DNA of 55,641 bases, taken from the NCBI GenBank assembly GCA_003427395.1, contig BFEA01000005.1, positions 236,593 through 292,233 on the forward strand, read 5' to 3'. The DNA comes from Chara braunii. Taxonomy: Eukaryota; Streptophyta; Charophyceae; Charales; Characeae. Made by a program: the position numbers and the translations under genes. Of the stretch, positions 1 through 11,190 are shown piece after piece; position 1 is the first letter of the stretch; each line of letters starts with the position of its first letter. The notes beneath the pieces were generated by a model. It made no database searches, had not been told where the DNA came from, and worked only from the letters and a program-made list of their open reading frames with translations.

Positions 1-546
1 GCTTAGGCCCCGGGGATCCCCGCGTGACAACCCTACTTTGTACATGCCTTGGGTGGTTTCCAGTTTGCGAGGGACGGGTGAGTCGTTTCCAGGTGGTCGA
101 ACAAACATTTCTGCAGCGCCGTTCGGGCCTCTAGTCGTCCATCTTGGAGGACTTTCACGTCAGCTTGCTCGTCGTTTGCGGTGGTCGCGGTTGTCGAGGT
201 TTTCCAATGCCGTGATGTTGGCTTGTGGATCGTGGCGTTCACCGTCACTCATCCTCTCACGATGGTTGGCACTTGATCGCTAGGTGGCGATGATCTGCAG
301 GCAACCTCAACCCTGCATCCGCTACTTTCCATATGCGAGGTAAGTCTTCAACCCCACGCCTTGCCTAAAGCTACTTCCATCAATAGGATGAGTTAAATCG
401 AATAAATCTGCCGCTGGATCATGAAAATATACACTATCACACTTGCTTGTTTGTGCTCGTGAGTGTATGTGTGTGTGTGTTACTGCTTGATGAGTGTAAC
501 GATGCCTCCATGACTTGCGGATGAAGCATATGGCACACAACAAAAC
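1..546. other. Unassigned DNA, no supported gene
   Basis: Short open frames occur on both strands (for example 33-248 minus and 38-283 plus), but they overlap each other and show no domain, so I do not call a gene. The stretch at 460-480 is a short GT run. I see nothing else I can name here. Confidence 0.5.
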
Positions 547-658
547 TTGACTCAAAATGTCATCATGGAAATGGAGAGGAACCTTCCGGGCCAGATAGCA
601 GTGATGATAGCCAACAACTTCTTAAGGAGGGCACAACTGCTATCAGAGATCAACGCTT
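547..658 (+). CDS. Possible isolated exon (hypothetical protein fragment)
   Basis: The plus frame reads a protein-like stretch that includes EMERNLPGQIAVMIANNFLR and continues through RAQLLSEINAW. Its composition is balanced and unlike the low-complexity frames nearby. It ends at a good 5' splice-site match (G followed by GTATGT at about 659). A strong 3' splice site lies downstream: a long pyrimidine tract ending in CAG at about 996. The simple join of these two sites soon meets a stop, so either the exon partner is different or the gene is broken. I do not recognise the family. It could equally be a chance open frame; the splice signals are the main support. Confidence 0.22.
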
Positions 659-1359
659 GGTATGTGTTTGTCAGTCTCTTCAGTCGTTCACACTTCACTA
701 GATGTATGGGAGACTGCATGTGCATGTGTGGGTGTGGGTGTGTTTGAGAAAGAGAGAGAGGAGACTGTGAAGGAAAGCAGTGGCGTGAATGTGGATACTG
801 AATGTCGAAAATAGAAAATCTCAATGGCATGGACGAGGTTCGTATTAACAGGTTTAAGTTGATTACAAAAACAAACATTGTGATTTGTGTGTGTGTACGT
901 GTGTGTGAAAGCAAAAGAGATTGACTATCAGCTCGAGTCCTGAAGAACACACCGCACTCTACGTTTTTTTCCCCTTCCCCTTTTGTTTCATTCCAGTGAC
1001 CTTCTCTTTCACTGAGCATGACGTGTGGCCATGATCGCTGTATTTGGGGCTACTTTGGGCCTGATACAGATGCAGTTACACTGCCCCTGCTCTGTTTCCT
1101 AGCCAGGGGAGACAGATGACAAACGGAGAAAGAGGGGGAGAGAGAGAAGGAGAGGTAAGTGAGAGAGGGAATGAAGAAGATGAGGTGGAAGAAAACAAAA
1201 GAAAAAGGAAAAAATATGCAGTGCGAGAGGGGATCGTACATGAAGGAGGGAGATGAATGATAGGGTGAAAAGGATGCAGTTACGGGCACGAAGGTAACAG
1301 ACGGGAAGCAAAGGTAAGAGCATGGACACACGAAATACAGAGAAAATAAAGACAATAAG

Positions 1360-1360
<1 letters not shown>
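659..1360. other. Intron-like and purine-rich DNA
   Basis: This stretch holds GT and AG short runs, a pyrimidine tract ending in CAG at about 963-996 that resembles a 3' splice site, and a purine-rich block at 1105-1215. The long minus-strand frame over 1050-1490 is made mostly of the complement of this block and of the TTA microsatellite, so I do not treat it as a gene. Confidence 0.45.

Positions 1361-1394
<34 letters not shown>
1361..1394. repeat. (TTA)n microsatellite, 5' flank of MITE
   Basis: A pure ATT/TTA repeat runs directly up to the MITE terminus at 1395 and resumes at 2157 on the other side. The MITE therefore inserted into the microsatellite. Confidence 0.9.
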
Positions 1395-2156
1395 CAGGGT
1401 TGCTAGGCCGAACGTACGGAGGCCCCTAAGTAGACCCCCGAACGTTCGGGCGTTCGGGGCCTCGTACCTGAAGGGGTTCGGACCCCGCAAAAAAATATTT
1501 TGACACCTAAATATTATTAGTTTTTTTTCTAAAAACGTTTCTGTGAGTTCCTTGTGATGTAAGGTATCTCCCTCTTAATTTTGAAGTCATTCTGTTTAGC
1601 CAAAACAAAATGAAAAATCAGCAAAGATGGTGGTGTCAAAACTTGCTTACCCACTCACTAATTTGTTTTTTTCTCTTTTTTCACTTTTTGTTTTCCTTTA
1701 TTTCGGCGCATGAAACAAAATATATTTTTTTAAAAATTTATTTGTATATTCTCTATTATGTAAGATACACATATACAAAGTTTCATGCCAGTTGTTACGA
1801 CCAAAAAAAAAAAAGAAATCACCAAAGATGGCGGTGTCAAAAACGTGCTCGCCCACTCAATAATTTCATTCTCGGTTTATTTTTTTTAATTTTCATTATT
1901 ATTATTTATTTTTAGTATTTGATTTTTATTTTAAATTTGATAAAGAATTTGGATGTAACGTTGAGGCAAATGTTGTTTAGTTTATTCTTCTGTATAACGT
2001 ATATTATTTTCATATTTTTAAAATTTTGTTATTATTTTTATTCTTTATTTTTGGGGTTCGCGTTCGGCCGAACGACCGAACTCGTAAAGAGGGGGTGCTG
2101 AACGTTCGGGCATCTAGGTTCGGGCGTTCGGCCCGTTTTGAACGCCGACAACCCTG
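1395..2156 (+). mobile_element. Non-autonomous hAT-like MITE, copy 1
   Basis: The element is 762 bp and starts CAGGGTTG and ends CAACCCTG, perfect 8-bp terminal inverted repeats of the hAT type. It is flanked by the 8-bp duplication ATTATTAT (1387-1394 and 2157-2164), the length expected for hAT; because the target is a microsatellite this duplication alone is weak. Subterminal regions are full of CCGAAC/GTTCGG motifs, which in hAT elements can be transposase-binding sites. The centre is very AT-rich and carries a diverged direct repeat (about 1606-1670 and 1810-1866) around the shared core AAAGATGGTGGTGTCAAAA / AAAGATGGCGGTGTCAAAA. There is no transposase, so it must be mobilised in trans. 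A second copy lies inverted at 5423-6112, which confirms it as a family. Confidence 0.8.
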
Positions 2157-2394
2157 ATTATTATTATTATTATTCTTATTGCAATCAAACTTGTCTTCTT
2201 CAACATCCAGCAGACATGCAGACAAATGACGAACAAACTGGCAACTTGTGCCCACACATAACTCTGAAATAACGAAGCCACGAACACAGTCCATATTCAT
2301 ACTTGTCTCGAACAACTGTATTCCCGACAACTTGTTCACACGCACGCAACTGTGGATCTCCCTGGATGTTCCGCAGACACGCACAAACGCGGTG

Positions 2395-2676
2395 ACACAC
2401 ACACACAGTGACACAGACACAGTGAAACACACATAAACACAGTGACACATACGTAGTCACACAAATACACAGTGAAACATACACATTCATAGTGACACAG
2501 ACATAGTGAAACACACAGACACAATGACACATACGCAATTATACAGTGACACAAATACACAAATGACATAGACACACGGTGACATAAATACACAAATGAC
2601 ACAGATACAAAATGACACATACATAGTGACACACAGAGAGAGACACGTACAGAGAGAGAGAGAGAGAGAGAGAGAG
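2395..2676. repeat. Degenerate GTGACACA minisatellite and (GA)n run
   Basis: Degenerate repeats of the form gtgacacayaca run from about 2395 to 2640, followed by a pure AG run at 2651-2676. The Cys/Val-rich frames on the minus strand over this stretch are translations of the repeat. Confidence 0.85.
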
Positions 2677-3100
2677 CGAGGCATAGAAAAGGAGATAGAG
2701 AGAAAGAGGAAAGAGATACGTATCTGGTGTATGTAAGAGGTCGCCTATGGAAGCGACGTCATGTATATTGGTCTTCAAAGTCGAAGTGAGTCTGTTGCGT
2801 GAATGCGATTGTAGAAGGATAGACACGTAGTGTAGGCCGGCCGCGGGGCACCAGATAGAGAGGAGCTACGTTGGATACTGTGTTAGTGTGACCTGAGAGT
2901 TTGAACATTGGCTCAAGAGCTCATTCTATTGCTCTTATTTGGATGGAATCTCGGTGCATTTGTGCTCTCCGCTTGTACGTGACTACTTGGACATCTGTGT
3001 GATTTCACAACTTGGTTGTCAGTATATCGTTCTCACTCATACTCCTTTTATATCCGTCTTTCATATTTTTATTTATTTGTTTTATTTTATTTTGTTTTCT
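2677..3100. other. Unassigned DNA left of element 0
   Basis: I see no convincing gene. The 119-residue plus frame starting at 2939 crosses a T-rich tract at 3060-3120 and gives a hydrophobic low-complexity protein, so I leave it out. The left edge of the element 0 LTR may lie in or before this stretch. Confidence 0.4.
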
Positions 3101-3702
3101 TTATTACCGATTATAGCCGTGAGTTGGCTGAAATCCGATGTGTCACGGGTGAACGGGCGTTGTCCGCAGCCGGTCGAGAAAGTGGATGCTGTTCGTAACC
3201 AATCGAGTGAGTGGGTGCAATACACTATGTTGTATTATGTGGTTTGCTCGCGCTTTGACAATAGCCTTGGCCACAGGAGAGGGAAGAAAGTGAGATAAAT
3301 AAAGTATCTGGGCGGGAGTTCTGCCCAAGTGCAAACCGGACCGACTAGTGTTAGGATAAGCGAGGTTATCCCCATCACCTCATATACACACTGTATCAGG
3401 CTCTATTAGTACTACCCCATATTAGTATGCATACATTTGTGTCTGACTATATGAATCAACAATTTTTTTTTGATTAAATTTGAGCTAGGAAAATGCTATG
3501 AACTTATGGACAATGGTTGAAATGATTTTGTATTTCTTTTAATGCAAATGCATGATGCAATGCAGGCCCCATGCGTGCTTATCTTGTTGTCTGATTATTG
3601 ATATGAGTTGTGTATGGCTAACTATTTCTGAAAGCACATGGTGAGAACGCTAAAATCTCATATGGGTTGTCTCATTGTGTGTGTGTTTATTTTTGGGTAG
3701 AT

Positions 3703-4573
3703 GAGGCAGCGGGGATGTGGACTCCGTGAAGTCTTGCCCTGCTCGATAGGATTCTTAACATTGACATGAGTTGGGATCACACTGATAAAACATTGTAAAA
3801 AACACTGAATTTTGTATGACTACTCATACCTGAGAGTCTTGTTTGGACTAACGTAGAATGTCATGAATATATCATTGTTAGAGCATCGTCACTAACACTC
3901 ATCTTTTTAAACTAATGCAAGTCAAAAGTCAGTTGCACGTCTTATGAGAAGGACGTAATGGGGTGAGAGTTATCATGTGAACTTCCTCATTAGGTGTTTC
4001 ATTGAGTCATTAGGATGCGGCTCCGTGTGACATGCTCGTCTGACTCCAAGATTTTTGATTGATCTAAGACACAAAGACTCTTCTAAAGGTGTAAACTAGC
4101 AGGGGTAACAAGAGGAGTGAGGTCTCGAGAGACCCGCCTTATTACATGAATCTGCTTTAAGTAAGAAAATGTGGTAATAAGAGGATCGTAACCCCGTGAG
4201 GTCTACCCTATTACCAACCAACACAAAAGGGTGGTGATAGGAGGAGCAAGGTCCCGTGAGGCCTGCCGTATCGCTGACAAATCCCACCAAAAGGAGATGG
4301 TAGTAGGAGGAGTAGATATCGTGAGACTTGCCCTATTACCAAATGACGTTGCTCAAATAAAGGGTGGTGATAAGAGGCGCGGAACCTCATTGTAATCTGC
4401 CTTATCAGTTACCTACCACTGGAAGAAGAAAATATGGTAGGGGTGAGGATCCCGTGTGATTTACCCTTCTCTGGCAACCCTTATGAAGACTCCGCAAAGA
4501 ATAACTCACTGATATGGTTCATTATCTGATTCTGTTGAGGTGGAGGTAAAAAAAATGTGACCCTGTGTTACCT
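3703..4573 (+). repeat. Element 0 stem-loop array (CCGTGA loops)
   Basis: At least seven units fold on the plus strand. The inner hairpin presents a CCGTGA hexaloop: GACT pairs with AGTC around it at 3720-3733, and AGGTC with GGCCT at 4249-4264. Outer arms enclose it: TGGTAATA (4172) with TATTACCA (4209); GGTGATA (4233) with TATCGCT (4269); TGGTAGTA (4298) with TATTACCA (4334); TGATAAG (4368) with CTTATCA (4401); AGGTAA (4544) with TTACCT (4568). Arms differ between units yet still pair, often through G-T. One unit has instead the perfect inner palindrome GGTCTCGAGAGACC (4121-4134). Units at about 3703 and 4435 are weaker. Confidence 0.65.
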
Positions 4574-5422
4574 GTCCTGCTATCTTAACCTTTTGATTCA
4601 TATCCATCTTCTGATTATATTCCAGATGAGATTGATGATGTTTTGCATGTGCATGTCTTAAATAGAGAATCATATGATAAAGGGGAAAATATTGACGATG
4701 TTAGCTCTGTACTTTTTTTTCCTTTAGATGATTATCTCTAGAGATTGGTGTGATAAGAAGTTAGAGAGACTACCTAGAGGGAGTTATATCGATGTAGTAT
4801 TATTCCCAACTAAAATGAAGTTCACAATATTGAACTTCATATAGGGTCATCTCGATAGCAAAGGAGTGTTGCGACTGTGTTCACCTGTGTGTGATTGCAG
4901 ATCACATTTTCTTTCAAGAGGATTCATTATGATTCTATACAAAACTACATGTTGTTGCCTTACGATAACAGGTTGGTTCGCCAACTCAACCCTCATTCAC
5001 CCTCAACACCCACACTTGAATCGACCTTTGCACAAAAATATACTTATGATTTTTTTCATTGTCTAAATGGTTTGTGTTTGGTCAAAAAAATGTCATTGAA
5101 AATACCGAAGTCAAATATGGATGAATTACTAAGTCGAAAGAGGGATGTCTGACTTAGAAGTTGGAGAGTGTAAGGGTAGTATGGGTGAAAGTGAATGAAT
5201 GGTTGACTGTGTTAGGGTTGTGTAATGTGATTGACTTCTGTTTGCAGGTCAGTAAAACGACCAGCCACGCTATTCACTTCAACCCGTTGTGAAACTTACG
5301 CTATCTTCGAACTTGATCCAGATGTTTCATCAGTGTGCAATTTTATACATCTGGTTTGAGTACCCAACCTTGCGCCTTTTCCCTAATTTTTTTCTTAGGA
5401 AGATTACGATTATTGTTAAGGC

Positions 5423-6112
5423 CAGGGTAACCGACGTTTGGGATGGGCCGAACGCCCGAACCCGAACACCCGAATGTACAGCCGAACGTGAAAAAAAAAT
5501 AAAAAAACAAAAAAATATCAAAAAAATCTTAAAAAAAAATATGTTATGAAAAAAATAAATTAAACAAGATTTGTCTGAGTATTGCATCCGAATTCCTTAC
5601 CAAATTTGAAATAAAAATAAAATACGAAAAACAAATGCTTATAGTAAAAATAAAAATACAAAAATTAAATTAAATTTAGTGAGTGTGTGAGCACGTTTTC
5701 GACAGCACTATCTTTGGTGATTTTTCATTTCTTTTTGGAAAAGTTAAATGCCCTGAAAATTTGCAGATGTGTACTTCACATAATGCAAAACCCACTAAAA
5801 AAGTTTCAAAAAATAATAAAATTGTTTAGACCCGGAACTAAAATGAAAACAAAAAGTAAAAAGTGAAAAAAAAAGTGGGCCGACACGTTTTGACACCGCC
5901 ATCTTTGGCGATTTTTAACTTGAAAATTTATAGGCATATACCTCACGTCATAGAGAACTAAAAAAAAAAAAAAAAAAAAAAAAATTTAGGCCTCGAAATA
6001 ATTTTTGGTGAGGGTCGAATGCCGTAGGGTTCAGACCTCGTACTGGACCCTGAACGCCCGTACGTACGAAGTTCTGCCCGGGGACCTCCGTACGTACGGG
6101 CTGGTGACCCTG
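5423..6112 (-). mobile_element. Non-autonomous hAT-like MITE, copy 2 (inverted)
   Basis: The 690-bp element begins CAGGGTAACC and ends GGTGACCCTG (9 of 10 positions pair). It is flanked by GTTAAGGC (5415-5422) and GCTAAGGC (6113-6120), an 8-bp target duplication with one change, as expected for hAT. The duplicated core (gacaccgccatctttgg, near 5890, and a diverged copy near 5700) is the reverse complement of that in copy 1, so the two copies are in opposite orientation. It carries CGTACGTACG-type subterminal palindromes and a poly-A run at 5961-5984. It interrupts the element 0 LTR and is therefore younger than that LTR. Confidence 0.82.
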
Positions 6113-6598
6113 GCTAAGGCAAAAAATATGTCTATTTCATATATATATGTTTAAAAGATCAATGACCCATGTTTTCCCTGATGAATTCGGACTGTTTATG
6201 TGAATGTGTTAAGTGTACGTGACGTCTCCTTGCCTAATTACTCAGGCTTATTTTATTTCATATGTAGGTGATATGGCAAAGGCTTTCATAAGGAGATATG
6301 TTGAATGGATTTAATCACTAGGTGGGATGGGTAAGTGTCTTACCCGCGACTCCCTGATGATTCCAGTATTGAGGGAATTGTGCTCCAGAAAAGGGATAGG
6401 TTGTGAGTCATGCTTATTGAAACTATTTTTAGTCTAAGCATAGTATGCGGGAACGTTCATCGGTCGAGTCAACCTGAATTGTAAGTTGGTTCGGGATATC
6501 TGAGTCCCGATGCCCGACACGTGTACGGGCCAGTCTTAGGTGTTCAAACGCTTGTATGTCAATGCTAAGGCGATCAAGCAAACACCCTCGACCGACTT

Positions 6599-6710
6599 AC
6601 CTCTGCGATTGCAAGTAAAAACCTTCGCACGGGAGTCGGTAGCTCAGTAGGGATACGCTTGCCTAAGGATGACGACATTCTTAGGTAGAGGTGAGTTGTA
6701 CCTCGGGGGG
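6599..6710 (+). promoter_or_regulatory. Conserved structured LTR leader domain with splice donor (element 0)
   Basis: ACCTCT (6599) pairs with AGAGGT (6687). Inside are the conserved strings GCGATTGCA and GGTAGCTCAGTAGGGATAC, plus a stem CCTAAG with CTTAGG. Overlapping the closing arm, GAGGT pairs with ACCTC across GAGTTGT. The arm also reads AGAG then GTGAGT, a 5' splice-site match. The same layout recurs at 34733-34846 and 49344-49400 in otherwise diverged LTRs, which points to selection on a transcribed leader. Confidence 0.5.
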
Positions 6711-6867
6711 TGTCTGTCCTATCGCACGGAACCGCCTGAGGTATAGTTGGCGCGCACGGTCGGAGTGATATTTTGCTGAAGCGATTTAAGACTCCTGTGT
6801 GATGCGACTGTGAGGTCCGACACTAAAATACTTTACGTTTGGGTGAGGGACCGCCGCGCCCTACAGG

Positions 6868-6885
6868 TGACGCCGTTGTCGGGGA
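6868..6885 (+). promoter_or_regulatory. Primer-binding site, tRNA-Asp type (element 0)
   Basis: TGACGCCGTTGTCGGGGA differs at two of 18 positions from the complement of the plant tRNA-Asp 3' end; both differences are transitions. It sits two bases (GG) after the LTR terminal CA, as at 35021. It would prime minus-strand cDNA synthesis. Confidence 0.75.
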
Positions 6886-9800
6886 TCTTGCTTTCCAGCC
6901 GAGGTCCTTCGTGAACGGACTCGGGTATGGTGAAACGGTGATCATGACAAAATGACAACCTTTAGACAAAGTAATGTAGCTCATGACGTATGAGTTGGAT
7001 TATTGTTGGCAAAGCACTATAAATGTTGCACGTGTGCAGAGGTGTTGCTTCAGACGTCCTCACAGAGTGACAAGGGTTAGGGTGAGTATGAATCCCTAAC
7101 ACTTGTGAAATTCATAACGTAAATGTGTCAGATATCTTATAAATACTCATGTCATAGATTCTAAGAATAACTAGTGTTACTGGCAACAAGGTTAAACTAT
7201 GATAGTCATCTGAGGTAGTGTCTTTAAACAGTCATAATATAATCTGTGAGAGTAATCACCGTTACATGTTGATACTAGGGAGACCTTGATACTTGCTTTG
7301 TCTTCATGCATGCTACACACCCTCTTATGCCTTAAAACCCAATGTGATCTGCTAATGGCAAGCAAGTTGGTCGAAAGAAGTGGAGTTAGGGATGCAAGGA
7401 TGAAAGGAGGGACCTTAGAAGATGATGGCATCAGATATGTTATGACTATGAGATACTCGTGTTCCATTATGCCTATCAAGTCACATTTTTCAACACATCG
7501 TGTAATTTATATATCCACATCTGCATCCATCTCCGTCTAAATCATTACTCGAACTTTCATATTGACTTGCACCCACGTTAGATTATTGGCAGCAGTCTCT
7601 GTCCAAGCTCTTTGAGGTATATAGAGAGTGAATCTTATATTATTAAATTTAAGTACTTTCAAGACACCCATATACATACTTTACATATCATCCTTGACAA
7701 TTATCTCTTGTTGGTCTTTATTACCTGCCTAAATCATTAACCTAAAACGTGTCCTATCTATTGTTTAATCCGCTTAACAATGTCTGTTTAAATTATTAGC
7801 AAAATAATGTTATATCTCTTGCTCACTATCTTTGTCTATCCTCAACGTGCTTTCACCTGTTTTGATAGTTCTAGGATCACAATCGTTTCCAGTAAGTCGT
7901 TACTATTATAGTAAACTGGGATACCAATTGCTAAATGAGTACGTCTTGTCTCCTCCAACTTTGCTTTGACACGAACCAATGAACCAAGATACTTCAACTG
8001 AAGTTGATGCGATGTGTCAGTCATAATGACCAAACTCATTTGCTTCACTAGCAATCCCATGAAGGATCTTTAAACTATAAAAGATAGAAGGAGGAAGCAA
8101 TTAACTTACTTATACTCGGCCATTTGGCCACTCCCGTTACTATATCATGTCTGTGTAGTTCCTACCTATTGTTACTCGTACCGACATACCATGTTTACTT
8201 ACACATTATACCTCATTAGCTTGGGCACATTAGCTTCCGCTAAGAGAACGCTTGCAAGTATTATTTCACTCGCGTATTAAAAACTTTTCATTATACCACC
8301 TAAAGACACAAAGATCAGACGTTGGAAGAGCAAAAGGAGAGCAACAAGGGAAGTCCTAATAGGCCTATTGCCTTGATAAAGGGTGAGAACCAGCAAGGTT
8401 GCACAATTGCTAGAATCATTGACACGAACATACGATGTCCCTTTTGCAGGATGACTTATTAATCTTATCGACAACACCACAACACCTCCCTAACATGTTT
8501 TGATTCCCTTCCTGTGCTTATCCGATGATAGGTTCCCCTCCTTCTATTTTCATCCTACCTCATCCTTAATAGTTAGCTATCTTTCCTCAACTGCCTTACC
8601 CTATGCTTCCACTGTCATCGTGCATACATGATTTTCTCCTCGTTTCTCAAGTCACACCAGGGGATTATTGCTTATGTATCATGCTTGCACTTTTTTTTTA
8701 CATGTCACGACAATCTATGCAGGGTTTATCTCCTACCCCACCATATAAGGGAATCGTCTAAGTAGCAGCCATAGTAGGATCTAGGTGTTTCTTGTCCTGA
8801 ACTAATAAGACTTGGGTGCTTATTCTATTGAGACTTCAATCTCTGACCCAGACTATTGTCAAAAATCTAAGAAAATTGAAACCAGATTGACTTAGTGATA
8901 TTTCTTCTCCTCTATATCTCATCATTGCAGTATTTACCCTGGGCGAAGAGAAAGAATATCACTGAGGTAAGGGAAGAAAAATGATGTGTACTGTTAGTTC
9001 CTTTTCTAAAGTGAATGATGTGCGTGAATGTCGAATAGGCATTCTAAGCCCATGAAAAGGTGCATAGTTATTAAGCTACCTGCTTGAAGGTTATGTGTGT
9101 TTGCGAAATCATTTGTCGTATACTAAAAATTATAAATTTAAACTAACCCTATTATTTATTGCTTACATAGTCTAACTAGATCATCGAATTTTTGAAACTA
9201 TATGATATAGATCCTAATGATAGACTCGGTGTCGCGACAGTTGTTTAACTTTTGAGGTTGTATCATGTAACATATGAATCCATCATTATCTGTTTGAGAT
9301 AATTGTCCTCTCAAAGACTCTACTAATATGTTTTGATGGTGAGGATATATATTTAAAGTCAGGTAATTCGTGAAGTTGTAATGATAAAAAGTCATGTGCT
9401 TCTATATGATAGGTGCATTTATGTGATAATGAACGATTTTTTACTAGAGTCTATCCAAATACCAAGGGGTTCTGATATTGAACATGTAGTTTCGATAATC
9501 AAGCTTAAGATATACATGACATTGTAACCTTAAAAAACCCGGTTATAGCCGTATTATGAGATGACATGAATAAATAAATGAAATATAGTTAGTAATACTG
9601 TGTTTAGTTGTCTCGATAGTTAAAACCCGACTATTTAGTAAACATCCGATTATAATATTATGCTAATGTGATAAAGAGTCTGATTGATAAGGTTGTCTTT
9701 TAGAAATATAATTTGACATGTAAAATATACTGAGATATAAATTAATTATTTCATCACCCACTTAGTGACTTACTAATCCTTAGGGACAAATAGTATAGTG

Positions 9801-11016
9801 AGCGTAATATTAGGTCATCTACTTGAAAAATAAGTATCCATTTGAGGTGGTATGATAGAGTATGATAATGAATTAACTTTTTGAGTCATTGCATAAAGAG
9901 TCTGATTATAGTTATATGATTTTGAAAACTATATGACTCAAATCGGACCTTGACGATCGTTTAATCCTTGAAATGATATCGTGTCAAACATGAATATAAA
10001 ACTATTTAAAATAACTATTTCTTTTAAGATTATACTCAATATATATTAGAGTATGAGAGTGTTCACTTGAGGGTTATCCAACTCCTCGAATTGCAATATT
10101 CTATAAAGAGTGATACAATTACTTATTACCACTATGGTAAAAGTGTATGACTGAACATGAATGAATGCATATGGGAATGAATGATATATGTTTCAAGTGA
10201 CATATTATTGTATGTCTTGCTCTTTGTTGAGTGAAGTTAGAACTTGTTATGTATATATTTATTAATTGCTTGATGATTGTTTGTGTCTGTCTGTATATGT
10301 TCATGAATTGTTTTCTTCGATAAGGATAGAAAAACTGCATGAAGTCCGCGTGCGGCATGAGACCGAAGGTGAATGGAGTGACCAACCTTTGAAGGGGAGG
10401 AATTCTTTCAAGGAAAATTTATATGCAGAACCTGTCATTCGAGGGAATTGCAAGGTGGATTGATACTTTTACCTGAGAGGCTTGAAGAGGGTATAATTAA
10501 GTCTTATAGACGGTAGTGAGACTCACGCCGAAACAATGTTCCTGGTTCACAATGAGGTATTGTTACTTTTTATTGTACAGGGAAGATTATTACAATATCG
10601 TCAAAAGGGAGGAAGGTGTTCAAGACCTTGTTTGAACTCTGGCGATGAGTGAGACGACTACTGCTTAGTATGAGCACTCTTGAAGTGGTAGCCCGAACGG
10701 GGCTCATGCTAGGTGGGTTCACCACACCCTAAAAAAATATGGTCTTACCAATAAACCTTTAGAAGGGTGTGAGTGGGGTGGTCTGACTCTGCTCGATGAG
10801 GTCAGCCATGTACAACTACTAAAAACGGAGGGAGATGTGGTGAAACTTGGTCCTAAAAGCGGGGCTCCAGATCTGAGATATTATCCTTTTCATTGAATTA
10901 CATCACCCCTCAACACGATATACCTCTGTTAAGCCGGAAGGAGTAGTATATGTTGTGTCGTCGTTAGTGTTGTCTTTGTAACTTCTCTGTGATTGTTCCA
11001 GTAAAGTCTTAATTGT

Positions 11017-11190
11017 AGCAATTGATCTCATTCTTAATAAGGTTACCAGTTGATGTTTGTTTGAATAAGTATGATTGAATGTTCTGATATTGTATGAATT
11101 ATTAGCAATTGATCTCATTCTTAATAAGGTTACCAGTTGATGCTTGTTTGAATAAGTATGATTGAATGTTCTGATATCGTATGAATTATT
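11017..11190 (+). repeat. Tandem duplication, 87-bp period, two copies
   Basis: The block beginning AGCAATTGATCTCATTC is repeated at 11104 with only a few changes. It lies in the decayed internal region of element 0 and is absent from the matching position of the complete element. Confidence 0.85.

Larger units (their letters stand above)
3100..6865 (+). mobile_element. Element 0: 3' part of a giant 5' LTR
   Basis: The right edge is firm: it ends in CA at 6865 and is followed after GG by a tRNA-Asp-type primer-binding site at 6868. This is the same spacing as at 35018-35021. Blocks shared with the other giant LTRs support the assignment: GATAACAGGTTGGTTCG near 4968 (compare 25929 and 33551), the leader domain at 6599-6710, and a stem-loop array at 3703-4573. 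The left edge is not resolved; the start given is approximate. The segment is interrupted by a MITE (5423-6112). It is clearly more diverged from the other copies than those at 27-35 and 42-49 kb are from each other, so this is an older insertion or a separate subfamily. Confidence 0.6.

Noticed and set aside
1050-1490. 146-residue minus-strand open frame
   Set aside because: It runs through the TTA microsatellite (poly-Ile) and the complement of a purine-rich block, and its 5' part lies in the MITE end.
2336-2826. Overlapping Cys/Val/Ser-rich minus-strand frames
   Set aside because: They are translations of the degenerate GTGACACA minisatellite and the AG run.
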